From the NCBI GenBank assembly GCA_000231825.2, contig JH720372.1, positions 60,050 to 124,049 of the forward strand: 64,000 nucleotides of DNA. Direction: 5' to 3'. A program made the translations under genes and the position numbers. The DNA comes from Tetrahymena elliotti 4EA (lineage: Eukaryota; Ciliophora; Oligohymenophorea; Hymenostomatida; Tetrahymenidae). Below, piece after piece: positions 1 through 13,877 of this stretch. Position 1 is the first letter of the stretch; every line of letters begins with the position of its first letter. A model generated the notes under the pieces. That model searched no databases and was not told the origin of the DNA. It worked only from the letters and a program-made list of their open reading frames with translations.

Positions 1-1
1 T

Positions 2-2484
2 GATTAGTAAAACTAACTCATGTAAAATAGTTAATTTTAAGCAAGTGAGTATGCAGAAGGAGATGAGCAGTAAGATGAAAACTATTCTTACTATGAAGTA
101 TCTATAAATCATGATGAAAATAAATGTTCTAAACCATCTCATCACATATAAAATAAATAAAATGCAAATTAAACATAAGTTATTATGAATTAAAATTAAA
201 TGTAAAAGAGTTCTACCAACTAAAATAAAATATCCAAAGATAAACTGGCTTCAATTAATTAAAGTTTATAACATTCCTTTTGTGCTAAAAGTATAGAAAA
301 CAAGAGCTCTATCAATCCAAAAGCTATGAGAAATAGTTTAATGAACGAAGAGAAACTTTAATAAAGTTCAATAGCAGAAAAAACCTGTAAAATTTGTTTA
401 GAAGGAGAAAGTACTTAAGAAACTGGTTAGCTTCTTTCTCCATGCAGATGCAATGGTTCTATGTAATATATTCATGAAGAATGTCTCAAAACTTGGTTAG
501 TATCACAATAAGTAGATATCGATTCAGCTGCTTGCGAACTTTGTAAAATGGAATATAACATGGAAATTATTATTGGTAAAAAATTCTAGCCCAGCCATGC
601 CTGCCAAGATGGATAAATTAGTTTTGCTAGCTGCATTTGTTTACTTGTTTTGGTAATTGGTATGATTACAATTATTTTCTTGTTTGCTTTTAAATGGTAA
701 TATCAATTAAATTTATTTACATTTTCTATTGCAAATACTTCTATTAAACAAAGTTATTTTCAAATTTAGATAAATTTATTTAAAAATTTTATGAGAATAA
801 CTATATCTAATTTGAAAAGAATAATCCAGTAATCCTTGACAAATAATAAGATTTTTATATTGTTTGAGAAAATTTAAGTAACAAAAACAATATACATATT
901 GAATAGTATCTAAAAAAAATAAATAGGAATGTAATCGAAGATTCTTCTAGCTCAAGTAGTAATGAAAATAAATCTCCAAGTAACTCAAATAATTAAAATG
1001 GCAGTAAAAATTAAGATGATGGAGGAGAAACATCTTTTTCTTATTAGCTCTCTATCTTAATAGCTTGCACTATTATTTTAATTGTGATTTTTGCTTTATT
1101 TGTCATGTCAATAAAAGAAGCTTTTTTTGTTGACCACATGGAGACATGGAGAATATACAATTACGACAAGGAAGTCATCAAAAATAAAAAGAAAAATCTA
1201 AATTAAAAAGAAAAGTAAATATTTTTGCAAAATAAATTCTTTCATTTTTTTCTTAAATTATTCATTATTCATTCATTTTATTTTTTATATTTTGACAAAC
1301 AAGTATTTAAAAAGAAAAAGAAATGGTGATTAAATTATCCTAAATTTATCCCAAATTTTTTATGGTTAAATTATTAACCATTCTTTGAGTTTGATAAATT
1401 CCTAGAGTATTTAAAATCCTATTTTAGAATATTTCAAATCTTTTTTTATGATTTCAATAATTTTTATATTTGTTTACCTAATTTTAACATTATAAACATA
1501 AATTTAATTTAAAAAAGGGCTTAGCTAAACTAACAAGCAGCTAATAATACTAGAGCAGGAAATGTGATTGTTTCATAAACTATGAATTAATCAATGTTAA
1601 GAAATCAAAGAAGATAAATGATATCTTAATAATCTTAATAAATAAATAGCTCTAATTAGTAAAATGGGTAGCTTTAGAATAGTTTTCATATATAAAATAA
1701 TTAATCTAATAATTAAATTCAATAAAATTTATCAATTCATTAATAAGTATAACCACAATAATAATAAAATCAATAATTAAATCATATAAATCCAGAAGAG
1801 AACCATCAGTAAGGTGATTAAAATAGTAAAAGGTAAAAATTACTTGACTAAAGTTTAATTAATAATTTAATTCATGATTAGTCTTAAAATGAAAGCTATT
1901 TAAATAGCACAGTCTTACAGTTAAAAGCAAACTAAAACTTAAATGAGAGTCTAACTTATAAAAACTAATACAATGGAATAGATTAAGATTAGGAAAATTA
2001 AATAATTAATCAATTAATTGGCGATAATGAAGAATAGAAAGATGATTATGGTTTAAAATAGTTCTCATTTCAAAAGTAAGTTGTATAATAAGATACTAAA
2101 AATACAGAATTTTAGAAAAGTTAAAAAGGTTCTCTAAAAATACTCTCTTAAGTGACTAAAGTAAAGAGCTCAAACAAAAATTTAACATAATCAAATGAGA
2201 AATATGTCCTCAAGTAAAATCTTAATATAGACTCTAATGTAAATAAATAAAGTATAAAGAATAATAATGATGAAGAGGATAATTATGCTTCAATTCAAAA
2301 ATAATCCTTAAATTAACAAATAATAGGAGATGACAATAATTCTTAAGAGAGTGGTATTGATCCTTCTGTCTTTTTAAATAAAATAAATAAAATTCTAAAT
2401 GAAATACCTCCCTAATTCTAAGATATAGATGGGAAAAAAGATACTGTATACAACGTTTTAATAACAAAACCAATTAATAAATGA
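2..2484 (+). CDS. RING-CH (MARCH-type) membrane E3 ubiquitin ligase, 5'-partial
   Basis: The reading frame is open from base 2 with no upstream stop, so the start probably lies before the window; the first ATG is at 20. A Gln/Asn-rich leader is followed by a C4HC3 RING-CH domain from about 374: CKICLEG, CRCNGSMQYIHEECLKTW, then CELCKMEY. The first membrane segment (FASCICLLVLVIGMITIIF) ends near 696. A frame change then implies an intron, perhaps 697-878. The next exon carries a Ser/Asn linker and a second membrane segment (LSILIACTIILIVIFALF) near 1040-1110. A donor at 1215 and acceptor at 1517 join in phase to a Gln/Asn-rich cytoplasmic tail that ends at TGA 2482-2484. RING-CH proteins transfer ubiquitin to membrane substrates. 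The tail could instead be a separate gene, but the phase match and the intron-like 1215-1517 favour one gene. The first intron is uncertain. Confidence 0.75.
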
Positions 2485-3399
2485 AAAATCAATTCTAATA
2501 TAATCTAAAATAATAACAATTTAGTAATATTGGTAACGATAATTTATTCATTAAAATAAATCAACTTTACAATAATTTTTCAATTTACTTTATAAAAACT
2601 TCTTATTAATAGTAATTAATCATCACCTTTAATCAACTAAAAAAAACACATTTTTGTACTTGAATTATTTCTTCTTATTACTTATTTAAATAAATGAAAA
2701 TTTTGATAATTAAATTATTTTATTCATCAATTAATAAACATATATTTCATCATTTAAATCAAATTTATTTTTAAAATTCCATTTTTAGATTGTTACTGTC
2801 CTAAAAAAATATCTTTAAATCCGATCTTAAAAAAGTATTTTTGAATGTAAATTATAAATAATATTTTGTACATTATAAATATTCATGAATAAATTATGTA
2901 CTGCTCTAAAAATTTCTTTAAATGTTTATTGAAAAAGTTATAAGAAAAATTTATTGATAAAGATAAATAAATATCTTGTTGAAATTTTTCACAATTGAAA
3001 GTAAATTTAAATATTTATAATTTATTAACAATTTAAATAAATTGATTTTTTATTTATTTCTTTTTATTTAAAAATTTGTTTAAACTTAAAATAGAATAAA
3101 TAAATAATTAATTTGCTTAAATAAAATTTAATATATTAAATTGCATTCTAAGATTTAATTAAGTAGCATTAACGAATTTTTTGAAAATTAAATTAAATAC
3201 AAAGCAAATAATTAATTTCAAAGAGAATCAAAAACTAATTGAAAAAATAGAAGAGAAAAGAGATATTGAGGAAAGGATATAAAATAAATTTTTATATAAT
3301 AATAGGAAAAAGAAATCTACTGCTGTAAATTATTCACTAGAATTAGTTCACTGTAATAATATAGATCGAAAATGATAAAAAGTACATAGTCATAAAATA

Positions 3400-4140
3400 A
3401 TTTTTTTAATACCGGCCATAAGATTCAAAGTATTCGCTCTCCTGGCTTTTTACAATTAATTTGATTATCTACAAATTCATGAGGTCGATACTATATTATT
3501 GCTGATTAACTAATGCTCATAAAGCTTAATAGTGACTTTTACAAGTAAATCAATTTTCTTACACCAATAAATTAAGTATATTTTTCTATTAGAACCTAAA
3601 ATTATGTCACAATAATTCAATTCTTGATTTTTGTGATTAACAAAAGTATTAAATTCAAAAAAATATGTAAAACTATAAATTAATTAGAAAAAAATTGACA
3701 GTCACAATGAAGAGAGCCTGAATTCCATCCTCATGGATAGTTTATTCATTCATTTTTTGATTTATTGTTTATTGATCTAAATCAACTAATATATTAAGCT
3801 TATTATTATAAATAAAGGAAAAATTAAAATGTGGCTAAACAGACCTAAAGAGGACTCAAATATAATAAAAGTGGTTTGGCTTATAGCAGTTTATTTCGAT
3901 CGGGCTAATTCATTTAGCTCGTGACATCTAATTTCTGAAAGTAGACTTTAAGCCGAAAATGGGAGATAATTTTATTTTGGAGATTCAAATCTATTTAATC
4001 ATAGGCAAAAATCAGAAACAAACTGCATCTCGCCTGGAAGTTTTTAACAATTTTTCTCCTAATAATATGAATCTTCCACACACTTAGATGAAACTTAGGA
4101 AACGCATAAGCCTCACCACTTTCCTATCGAAATTTCTTAA
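3400..4140. other. Unexplained base-richer island inside the desert
   Basis: This stretch is visibly less A/T-homopolymeric than its flanks, with words such as ACCGGCCATAAG near 3412, TTCGATCGGGC near 3895 and CATCTCGCCTGGAAG near 4025. Short protein-like stretches appear on the plus strand: about 3828-3935 and 3948-4170 are open but in different frames, with TGA between them. It could be a decayed gene, a structured RNA, or a fragment of a mobile element. I do not recognise it. Confidence 0.3.
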
Positions 4141-7100
4141 AAAAATAAAATTTAAAAAGATAAAAGCTAAATAACATTTAAAAATATTAAAAAATCAGAT
4201 AAAAATCATTTAAAAAAATAAAAAATTAACAGAAAAATTAAATAAAGAAAAAATCAAATTTAAAAATATGAATTGAAAATAAAAAATTGAAAGATTAATT
4301 AAAACGAAAAAAATATTTAAAAATAAGATATAAAGAAATTAAATGAAATGAAATAATATAAATTACAATTTAAAATAAACAAATAAAATATGGCGAAGCC
4401 TTGCTATTTTTTTTTTCTATATTTTAATAATATTCCTAAAAACATTTTTAGTGCGTTTTGATTAATTAGTTCATCTTTGAAAGAATATTGTGTTTTAATC
4501 TGTTAGTAAAATGAATTAATTTAGTAAGATTTTTTAAAAAAAGTAGTAGCTTCAGTAAATAAGCGTTTTTCGGAGATTTTCAAAACTTTCATTTTTAATA
4601 ATCAAAAATGGTTAAAAATACATACTTTTAAGCATATACTAATATTTTGAATTACCTAAACATTTTTGTTGACATTTTGAATATTAAGTTTGATTAATTT
4701 GTAAATCAAATCAGTTTTTATAAGGCTAATTTTACATGAATTTTACCTTAAAATAGTTTGGTAATAAAGGCCAGAAGCAAAATTTTTTATTTAGTTCATA
4801 AGTTAGATTCCATAATTACATTAGATATCAGAGGATTTATTAATATTATAAAAGGTTTATATAAGAGTTTGATAGAGTTGGGAGTCATAAAGTTTTTTGT
4901 GAGATTTGATTATTCAATTAAATGAATAATCTTAGCTATCTATTTTGATTAGTGAAATGAGTGTAATTTAGACTCTGTCCTTCAACCTATTTAGCTGGGA
5001 AGATAAGCAACTCTCTAGTTTTCTAAAATCATTTTTTCTTAAATGTAGATTCTCTTAAATTAATATTTTTATCATGAGAAAAGATCTTCATTATAATTTT
5101 ATAAGATTAAATTCTAAAATAATCTTATCAGTTTTTTTAAAATGGAAATTTAATCTAACTAACCAATAGAATAAAATTAATATTTGAGTAAATAAATAGG
5201 TAAAATTAAACAAAACTACAGAGTTAAATTGCTTATATTGTAAGCAGTTTTAATACTCACTTTAAATGAATATAATCAAAGTCATTTTAAGAAGGAAAAA
5301 TATTCTAATCTCTTTTTGATAAGATTCATTTCAAATTGTTTAATTAATAATATTGCTTTTTCGAATAAAATTATTTGAATTATTTGAGAGTGTAAGCTAA
5401 TTGTTGTTAGCTGGTAACAATTTCATATTCAAAATGAGTTATTTCAATCTAAGTCATTAGATTTTGAATTAAAAAGCTTACAAACTTTTAATCCTTGTTA
5501 AATGCTTGTCAAGTGGAAAGTAACTTAGTTGAATAAACTCTATGATGATTTTCCGAAATCAAAATTGAGAATATTTTTTTATGGCTATTTTTTTAATTTA
5601 AGTTATTAAATTTCAGATTTTTTTACATCAAACATCTTTACATTTAAAATTTAAAGTAAATACATTTGCCAAGAATTAAATTGTTTGTAAAATATCAATT
5701 AAATTTTTACAAAAATTAACTTACACATATACAGAGGAATAAAAAAAATGATTGAAGTTAAATTATTTTTTTTCTCATGATTGGATGAAAAAAGAAAAAT
5801 TCAGATTTTATCAAAAACCTAAAAAAAGGTGTAACAATAGTATTGCCATAATAAAGCTTATTTCAATAAAACCACATACTCTAAATAAATAAAAAGCAGA
5901 GAATGAATTAAATTTATCTTTTGTTTTACCATGAGATTCACATTACAGTTATTTACTATTAAAAAAGATAGATTACATTTTTATAATTTACTTTTTCAAA
6001 AACCAAAATGAGACCTAATAATCTTCGTTATTTTTAGGTTTAATAAATTAACATATCTATTTCAAAGCTTACAAGAGCACCTTACAATCATTCCCATGCT
6101 CCTTTGGTTTGCTTAGAAAAACAATTTCAATAATTTTATGGAGGCCAACCAAAGAAAGTCATCTTCTGATTTTTGGGGAATTGTCTAGCTTTTATGAATA
6201 ATTTGAGAAATCAAATAATACGATTGGTTGATTGGTTAGCTTAAACAAAAATAAATTTTTATTTAGAAAACTTTTGTTTAAAAAAGGATTTTCTCATAGT
6301 AAAAATTGCAAGTAAGCAAGAGAGAAGTCAAAAAGAATAAGAATCAAAAAGCAGAATAAAAAATAGTATTCTATTTGAATAAATATTACATGTTAAATAA
6401 ATTAATCAATGAGTGATTTGATTTCTTGATAGATTGATAAATATACACAGCCTGATTGATATATTGCTAGTAAGATTTTTTCAAGCAACTTTTTTCCACA
6501 CAAATCAAATTTTTTTTTTTGTAATGTTAACCAGCTGTAGTATTATATACGATATAATAGGAAAAACTTTCAGATTTATTAATTTAATACTTATTCTCTA
6601 GCTACCCCAAATTAAAATATCACTTAATTTAAGAAATACTCTATCAGAAATCATAAAAAGATTTTTTTCATTTTTGAAGCAAATCTTTCTTTCACATGTA
6701 GCATGAAAATTATAGATTAATAAACAATTAGCTCAAAGTTAAATGAATTTTGTTATTATAAAAATAAATACTATTTGTTAATTTATTAATCTGTGAAAGA
6801 AATTAAGAGTCACACAAGAAATTTAGGATTAGAATCTGATTAGAAAAGACTATATAAGTAAAAGAAATTTTATTTATCATAATCTAAATGTTTTTTAGTT
6901 TGCTTTTTAAATTTTACATCTCGTTACAAAGGTTCTTCATAAAAAATAAAAAAAACAACAGAAACTGAAAATTTGCACAAAGGTTTTAATATCACGAGAT
7001 GAATTAAAAATTATTCATTAAGAATAAAAATAACACATTATGAATTAAAAAAAGTACGTAGAGATTTGTTATTATTCAGCTGTTAATTATTTTTTATTTT

Positions 7101-8824
7101 ATTATATTTATTATTAATTCACTTTGCTTTTTTCAGTAATCTCAAAAGGAGCAAATAAAAATGCAAAGAAGTGAGTATTATCTTAATAGCATTTTAATAA
7201 ATCAAATCAGGTTTGATAGAGCATGCTTGGGTTGTCTTGTGCTATTATTAATTGTATTTTCGATAACCAAAATATATTTTTTAATTATTTTGAAAGCTTG
7301 AAAGTTTTAATAAAATGACAGAGTATTTGATAAAATTTAAATTTAGGAACACTCGCAATTCAGGTGAAAATAAAATTTTAAGAAAAACAGTGGGTAGTAA
7401 AGAAACTGATTAAGAATAATTAATATTCTCAACTAGCATTTGCCAAAGTATTTATTTTTGCTTCTAAGCAAACATTAGTGTTTAATGATAATGTTGTTTG
7501 TTGTTTTGATTGAAATTATTCAAAAAAAAAAACAAAAAACAACACTTAAATATTTACACGCTTTAATTTATAGTTTTTGCTGTAAGATTAGTTAGTTATT
7601 GTGGCTATAGCACCCAAAACATTAAATCTTTTCTATTTTACTTTATTTCTTTTTCATTTCTCATGTCCTATGCGTGAGTAGTTTGTTTATATTTTGTGTA
7701 CGTTTGTAATATTTAGATATAAATTTGTAGTAAAAAAATATTTGATTAGTTATAGACTCTTGTGTAACATATGACAAATCGAATTATTAAGTTTGGTTAA
7801 GTGTTATTTTAAATATGAAATCTAAACAAACCTATTAGCTAAAATAAAATTATTAAGTATAATAGCAAAAATCAACTTAGAAGGGAGAGTTAATATTTAA
7901 ACGAGTGGATGGATGTATTGGAATCAGAAATATAAATTATATTTAGAAATGTATAATTAATATTAAATCAAAATTTTGTAACCTTCTAAAAGACCTCAAC
8001 TTACTCAATTCAATTAAATGCAAAGTAGCATTTATTTGCTTTTTTTCTTTCTAAATTTAAATAAATTGAGTGAAAGAAAAATTAACTTTTAATTTATTTC
8101 TGCTTTGATTTTGAGAAACCCAACAAATTGAGGAACCCTCTTATGTTTCAACAGAAATAGCATGTCTTTAATTAAAGCTTTTCCCTTAAGAGAAAAAATT
8201 AATTAATTAATTAAAACTCCCTGTATTTCTTACAGAATCACTGATGAATTTACCACAAATTTTAAACATCTTTAAAGAAGCATATCTTTCCTACCCTGAT
8301 GCACCTTTCAGCAAGGGTAGATGAATAATTCTATAAAACTTGAATTAACTAAAAAAAGAAAGAAAAATTAATTAATTTTTTGGTTGTTTTAAATAATGAT
8401 TGATTATGATATATTTACTCATTTTTTTCTATCTTTATTTGCTTGTTTGATTTATGACTATCAGGGGCTGTAAACATTTTTTCATTACTGTAAATTTAAA
8501 ATTCGATTGATTGATGTTGTTTCTAATATTATTTTGTCTTCTTTTAGTTAAATAAAGCAGTTTACATCACTTAATTATCTCAAACAAAGTTAAATTTTTT
8601 GATTTACAAAATGTGGTTTCAAGTTAAAAATTTTAGTAAAAAAAGGAGTTAATTTTGGAAGAAAGGGAAATAATTGTCATGCATTATTACTGATTGCTGA
8701 AAAATAGAGGCTGATCATTTTTTTAATGCTTAATATTGTTTGATTTTATTATAAGAAGTAAAGCCAATTAAGCTTAATCAAATTATTAATCACTCTTTCT
8801 TTTTGTGTGTTTTAAATTGATAGA

Positions 8825-8843
8825 TCTCTCTCTCTCTCTCTCT
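8825..8843. repeat. (TC)n microsatellite
   Basis: A perfect run of about nine and a half TC dinucleotides, inside the first gene desert. Confidence 0.95.
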
Positions 8844-11800
8844 ATTTTTTGGTCAACTTTATATTTTTTAATCTGTCATCAATACATTTTTACTTAAAAA
8901 AATTACAGTTTACTCACTTAAAAAATGTACAGCCCATTTATATAATATGTATACTCAAAACAAATATTGCGATATATTTGAAATAAATAACCCCGTTTTT
9001 ATTCAAATAGCACTACAATAAGCATTCTTTCAAAATCCAAAATCAAATTTGAATTATTTATTAATCTTTAGGTTTAAACTAAATTTGCTTAAGTTTTTTA
9101 AAAGTATTTAGCAAGTTTTAACAACAACAACAGCAGCAACTATTATAAAATTCCCCGAAGAGCAAGTAATTGATTAGTAATTTAGAAAATTGATCAGCAG
9201 TGTAAATAAATATTTTAATTTTAATAATGATCCTTCATGTCTTTTTCCATTTTGATTAAGATAGTTTCATTAAACTCATAAAAAAAAGGCAAATAAATAA
9301 GTAAAACTGTATTATTTAAAAATATTTACTTCTAAAATCTCTAAGAATGTTTTGTCAGAGGCTAAATTTAGATTGAGTTTTTTGGAGATTACTGATATAA
9401 ATTTTACTGAACGATAATACTTTGAAAATAAAGTGATAAATTTGATATAAAAAAGAAATGTATTGAAATGCTTTTTGTATGAATTTTTTAACTACAACAT
9501 GGCCTTGAAATGGTGAGTAACTATATTTAAAGTAAAAAAAATTGAATTTGTCTAAAGATTTTATGAAAAACAGTAGAAAGTAAAGTGAATAAATCAAGTT
9601 CTATTGATATTTTATTTTTATAACAGATAGATTTATTTTTGACTTAGATTCGATTGATGCTGTAACTTTTTAAACATAGATTTCTAATTTACTAATTTGA
9701 ATACGCCATCAATAAAATCTAATTTTATTCTAATCTTCAATAAATAAATAATATATGTACTCAATTAAATTTTCAATATTAATTAACATTTATTTCCTTA
9801 ATATTGTTTCAATGATAGTTCTGTCCCTTCTTTGGGGACTCAAAAGGATAATTATTAAATCAAGAAATATTAATACATGCAATTCATTGTTTCTCTGCTA
9901 TGATCTAATATACACTTTTAATTTATAAGTCACATTTTCCTATACCTTCCTACCCCATCAATTCAAATATTTCTTTTTATTTGCAATCTCCTTAAGTTCC
10001 GAGACTTAAAAGTTATTACACAATTTATTTTTCTTAAACTAACGAATTCCGTTCAAACAAATTCCAGTTATTAAATTTTAAAATACCTGCTTTCTTTCTA
10101 TTTTATAATAAAAAATAGATTAAAGTTTAGATATTATTAAATAATATCTGCTATGCAATTAAAAAAGCTTAAATTTTAATAAAATAATCACATAAAGGTA
10201 GCAAGTTAAAATGATAAAGATAGATATAGAAAAATTTTGTTTTGTTTTAAAAAATCCATAATGTAAGATTTCCTATGACCAAAATTTGTTTATTGAATGA
10301 TTGTTTTAGTGAACAAAACTAGTTTTTATCATATTTTACAAGAGTTAAAGGGGATATAAAAAAGATTTACAAAGTATTTCAAAAGACCGAAAAATTTCAT
10401 ACTGAGCTTTTTAGATTTCAATTATTTTCAGTATGTTGATTATTAATATTAAAAAAGTAAGGTTAGGTAATTCACTAAAATATGGTTCTGTTTACACAAA
10501 ATTATATCTGCTCTGAAAATACAAAATTTACTTCTGTTTTTTGAGCTTTCTTCTCTGTTTCTATTTTAAATTTCTTAGTAAAGTCTTATATTATAGACAC
10601 AAATAGCTATGGTAAATACCAGTTATTATTTACATGTCAAATCAAAAAAAATCTGATTACTAAATTTTATTACTCAAAAATTTTTTATTTATGGGGTGAG
10701 CAAGCATCAACTCTAAAATGACTTTCTCTGGATTATTTCTTAAATATACATAAGATAAAGGCTGGCTAACTATAGAATCTTGATATTCTGTTAACCAGTA
10801 AGCATCTGTCACATGTTATTTTAACGATTAAAACTCTTTTTTACTTGCTAATTTTTATTAATGACAAAAAATAGATTAAGATTAATCTAGTTAATGCTTT
10901 TTAATGACAAATGATTGAGTTAAAGAATAGTTTTTACAAACAAAATTTAATCCTATGAGAGGTAATTTTAATAAAAAATCCTCATAGATTAAATAATTTT
11001 ATACAAATTAGTAAGTAAATGTGTATTAAATTATCTTGAGAAAAACAAATAAACATTAATCATAAATTACTAAATTAGTAGAAATAAATATTTGGTTTGC
11101 ATATAAAAAACAATTTCAAAGGTTTTCCTAGTATTTTAAAGATTGCTTTGTTTTTTATTAAGGAGGTTGGGTCTATCATTTAATCCGTTTGTTACTGGAT
11201 CTATTTTTTTCTATCTAAATTAAAGCCAAAATAGACAGAAATCAAATTATAAATTTCCTTAAACTGATACAGAGCCAGTGAATCTGTAACGTATATATTA
11301 ATTTTTTAGCCACACAATTAACATTTACTGAATTTTTTGTTATAAAAGACTTTTGTTTTACAATTTGTAACTAAAAATACTTAGAGTCACTTTGTTTTAT
11401 TTGCCCATTTGAAATAAAAATCAAGAAAAATATTATGACATGCAATTAAATAGGCGATAATTGACGAAAGAAATTTTTAGAAGGATGCTAAGAGTCATCT
11501 GAGATTGGGTGAATTAATATTAATTCTAGAGTAAACTCATAATATAAAAATAGAAAAATATCTATATGGATATGATTCTTATGATTTATCAATTACGTAG
11601 CATTAATTTTAATTTAAACACACACCTCAATTTTCATACAGACTATTAAAAAAATACTTCTACAAATTTGTGTCTGAATATTTATTCATTTGCTATTAAA
11701 AATTTATTTCTTACCTTACGTAAGACTAAATCGAATGACTAAATCAAATCTTTTCATTTTTTTATGAAAAAGATTTTCAAATTTTTTTAATTCCAACATT

Positions 11801-13877
11801 CCTCCTTCCTATTTCTGTCTTTTTTTTAATTATCACTTACTAGGCGTAAATCATCTTTCATCATCCATATTGCCTTGAGGAATTAGAAACTCTTATAAGT
11901 CGATCTATGTTTACATTTCTTTGTTTTTATAGAGTGGATTTAATTTCCATAGTACTAAGCTGCTTTTTGATAAATGTTTTAAATAAAGATTTAAAATGTA
12001 AATAAGTCAACAGAACCACAAAGATGATATACCTTGAGATATGAGATAGATAATTCAAAAGATTTTAGAAATGATTAAATTAAAATTCATTAGAATTTAC
12101 TAACTATAAATGAATAGTTATAGTTATAGTAAAAAAAAAATTGTACTATGCTGATTAATTCCAGTTTAACAATTATCTGTAATTAAATATTCATTTTTTA
12201 AAAACAAATACTTAAAGAGTAATACATAAAAAGCTGAAGATTTACTTATTTTGAACACAAATAGGTTTTTATTATTACACATAGTCAAATTGCATATTCA
12301 TTTTAATAATTAAAACAAGTGTATGGTTTGTTATTTTGATTTAGTTACAATCAATTTAATTTATATCAGAAAAGTACTACTATAATATTATTAAATTTAT
12401 TAATATTAATTTTTATTTTAACTTGCATGAATTATCAAATAATTGAAATATTTGAAATTCAGATTATTTTTTTTTTAAGTGATTTGTAACATTAAATGTT
12501 TATGGTGTTCGATCAAGTATGATTTTATTTTCAAGATTTAAATTTCTAAGTTAAGACTTTTTTATTTAATTTTGCTAGTACAGTATGATAAAATTTGATA
12601 AGATTATTATTTATGCTTTTATTAATCATTCAAACAGAAATTCGAAAAGGATTCACATGAAAATTATGTTATGTATACTTTTTATAAGTGAATTATGCAA
12701 TATAGATTTTAGAAGTGCTTGAACACACTTCTTTACCATAGACTTAAAAATAAACCCTGATTATTAACTGAAAATTTGAGATGTGGTTCAAACACTGTTT
12801 TAATCAAGTTAATCTTACATTTTTACTAACATGTAACTTACACATACGTAAATTTATAAATTAATGAAAAAATTATTTTTGCGTTATGTATTGCAGAGTA
12901 AAGTTTCCTGCAAAAAAGCTTAGAAAATATTTAAGTTGATGGATTAATGGTAAAAAAAATATTTCACATTTATTTTCAATTTCGCTTACAAAACTTTACG
13001 ATAGATTACAAATGAGGAAATAAGAAACAATAAATTTACTTTCTATAGATATTTAACTTATTCTCCAGCCAAAAATACAAAAAATGAATGGCTTCTAATA
13101 AATGAGCATTTTATATTTCAAGCCTATATAAATTATTAAGTCTTTACTTACAAAACATAGTACTAAGAAAGAACTTACAATAATTTTAGAATTAAATTTC
13201 ATCATTTATATCTACCATATCAAATTAAAACCTTGGATCCATCCATCACCTTCATACCATACCTACTATCCAGCAAGCGGTGTAGAATATGTAATAATTT
13301 AAATTATTTTTTTGATAAATTGAGTTGTATTTTTTAACTTTATCACATTGTTAAGCTTTTTTAAGAAATATTGATAAAATTTATTTGTCCTTCTGCAGCC
13401 ATTCTTTAGATTAAAAAGAAATTACAATCACAAATTGGGAATCTGGAAAAGTATCTAAATTAATTTTTACATTTATCTATCTTTAATTCTTTAATGATAA
13501 AAGTTAATTGATAATGAGTTTTCAAGAGCTGGCACTTTTGAAAAGATATTTATTATCTTTCAGTAAAATAAAATATTCATGATAACCTATCTGATAAGAC
13601 TATTTACTCTGATCATATTCTATATCTCTGTAAAATATTCAGTAAGTGTATCAAATAATTTATTTATATAACAGCTATTACTCTATTCGAAGTAAACGCT
13701 GTTTATATTTACCTTTTTAAGTATTTATTCTAAAACTCATCCAAAAATTTATAAAAGCTATCAAAATTTTATCTTTCTCAAGTAAAAGAGTGATTGATTC
13801 ATAAACACATACATTTATCGATACATCAAATTATAAATAGCTTTTTCAATATTTTTAGGCTGACTCTCATTTAATTT

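Larger units (their letters stand above)
2485..13877. other. 11.4-kb gene desert
   Basis: I found no protein-like reading frame on either strand under the ciliate code. The sequence is about 80% A+T with dense TGA in all frames. It holds scattered A/T runs, a (TC)n microsatellite, and an island richer in G+C at about 3400-4140. A CAA/CAG run lies near 9121. This may be intergenic DNA, unrecognised fast-evolving genes, or germline-limited DNA. Confidence 0.6.

Noticed and set aside
2234..2473. Minus-strand ORF of 79 codons
   Set aside because: Lies opposite the Gln/Asn-rich tail of the RING-CH gene, which is open in the ciliate code; the antisense peptide is low-complexity.
9355..9597. Minus-strand ORF of 80 codons
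   Set aside because: Phe/Ile/Tyr/Lys-rich translation of A/T-rich desert DNA with no motif or neighbouring exon.
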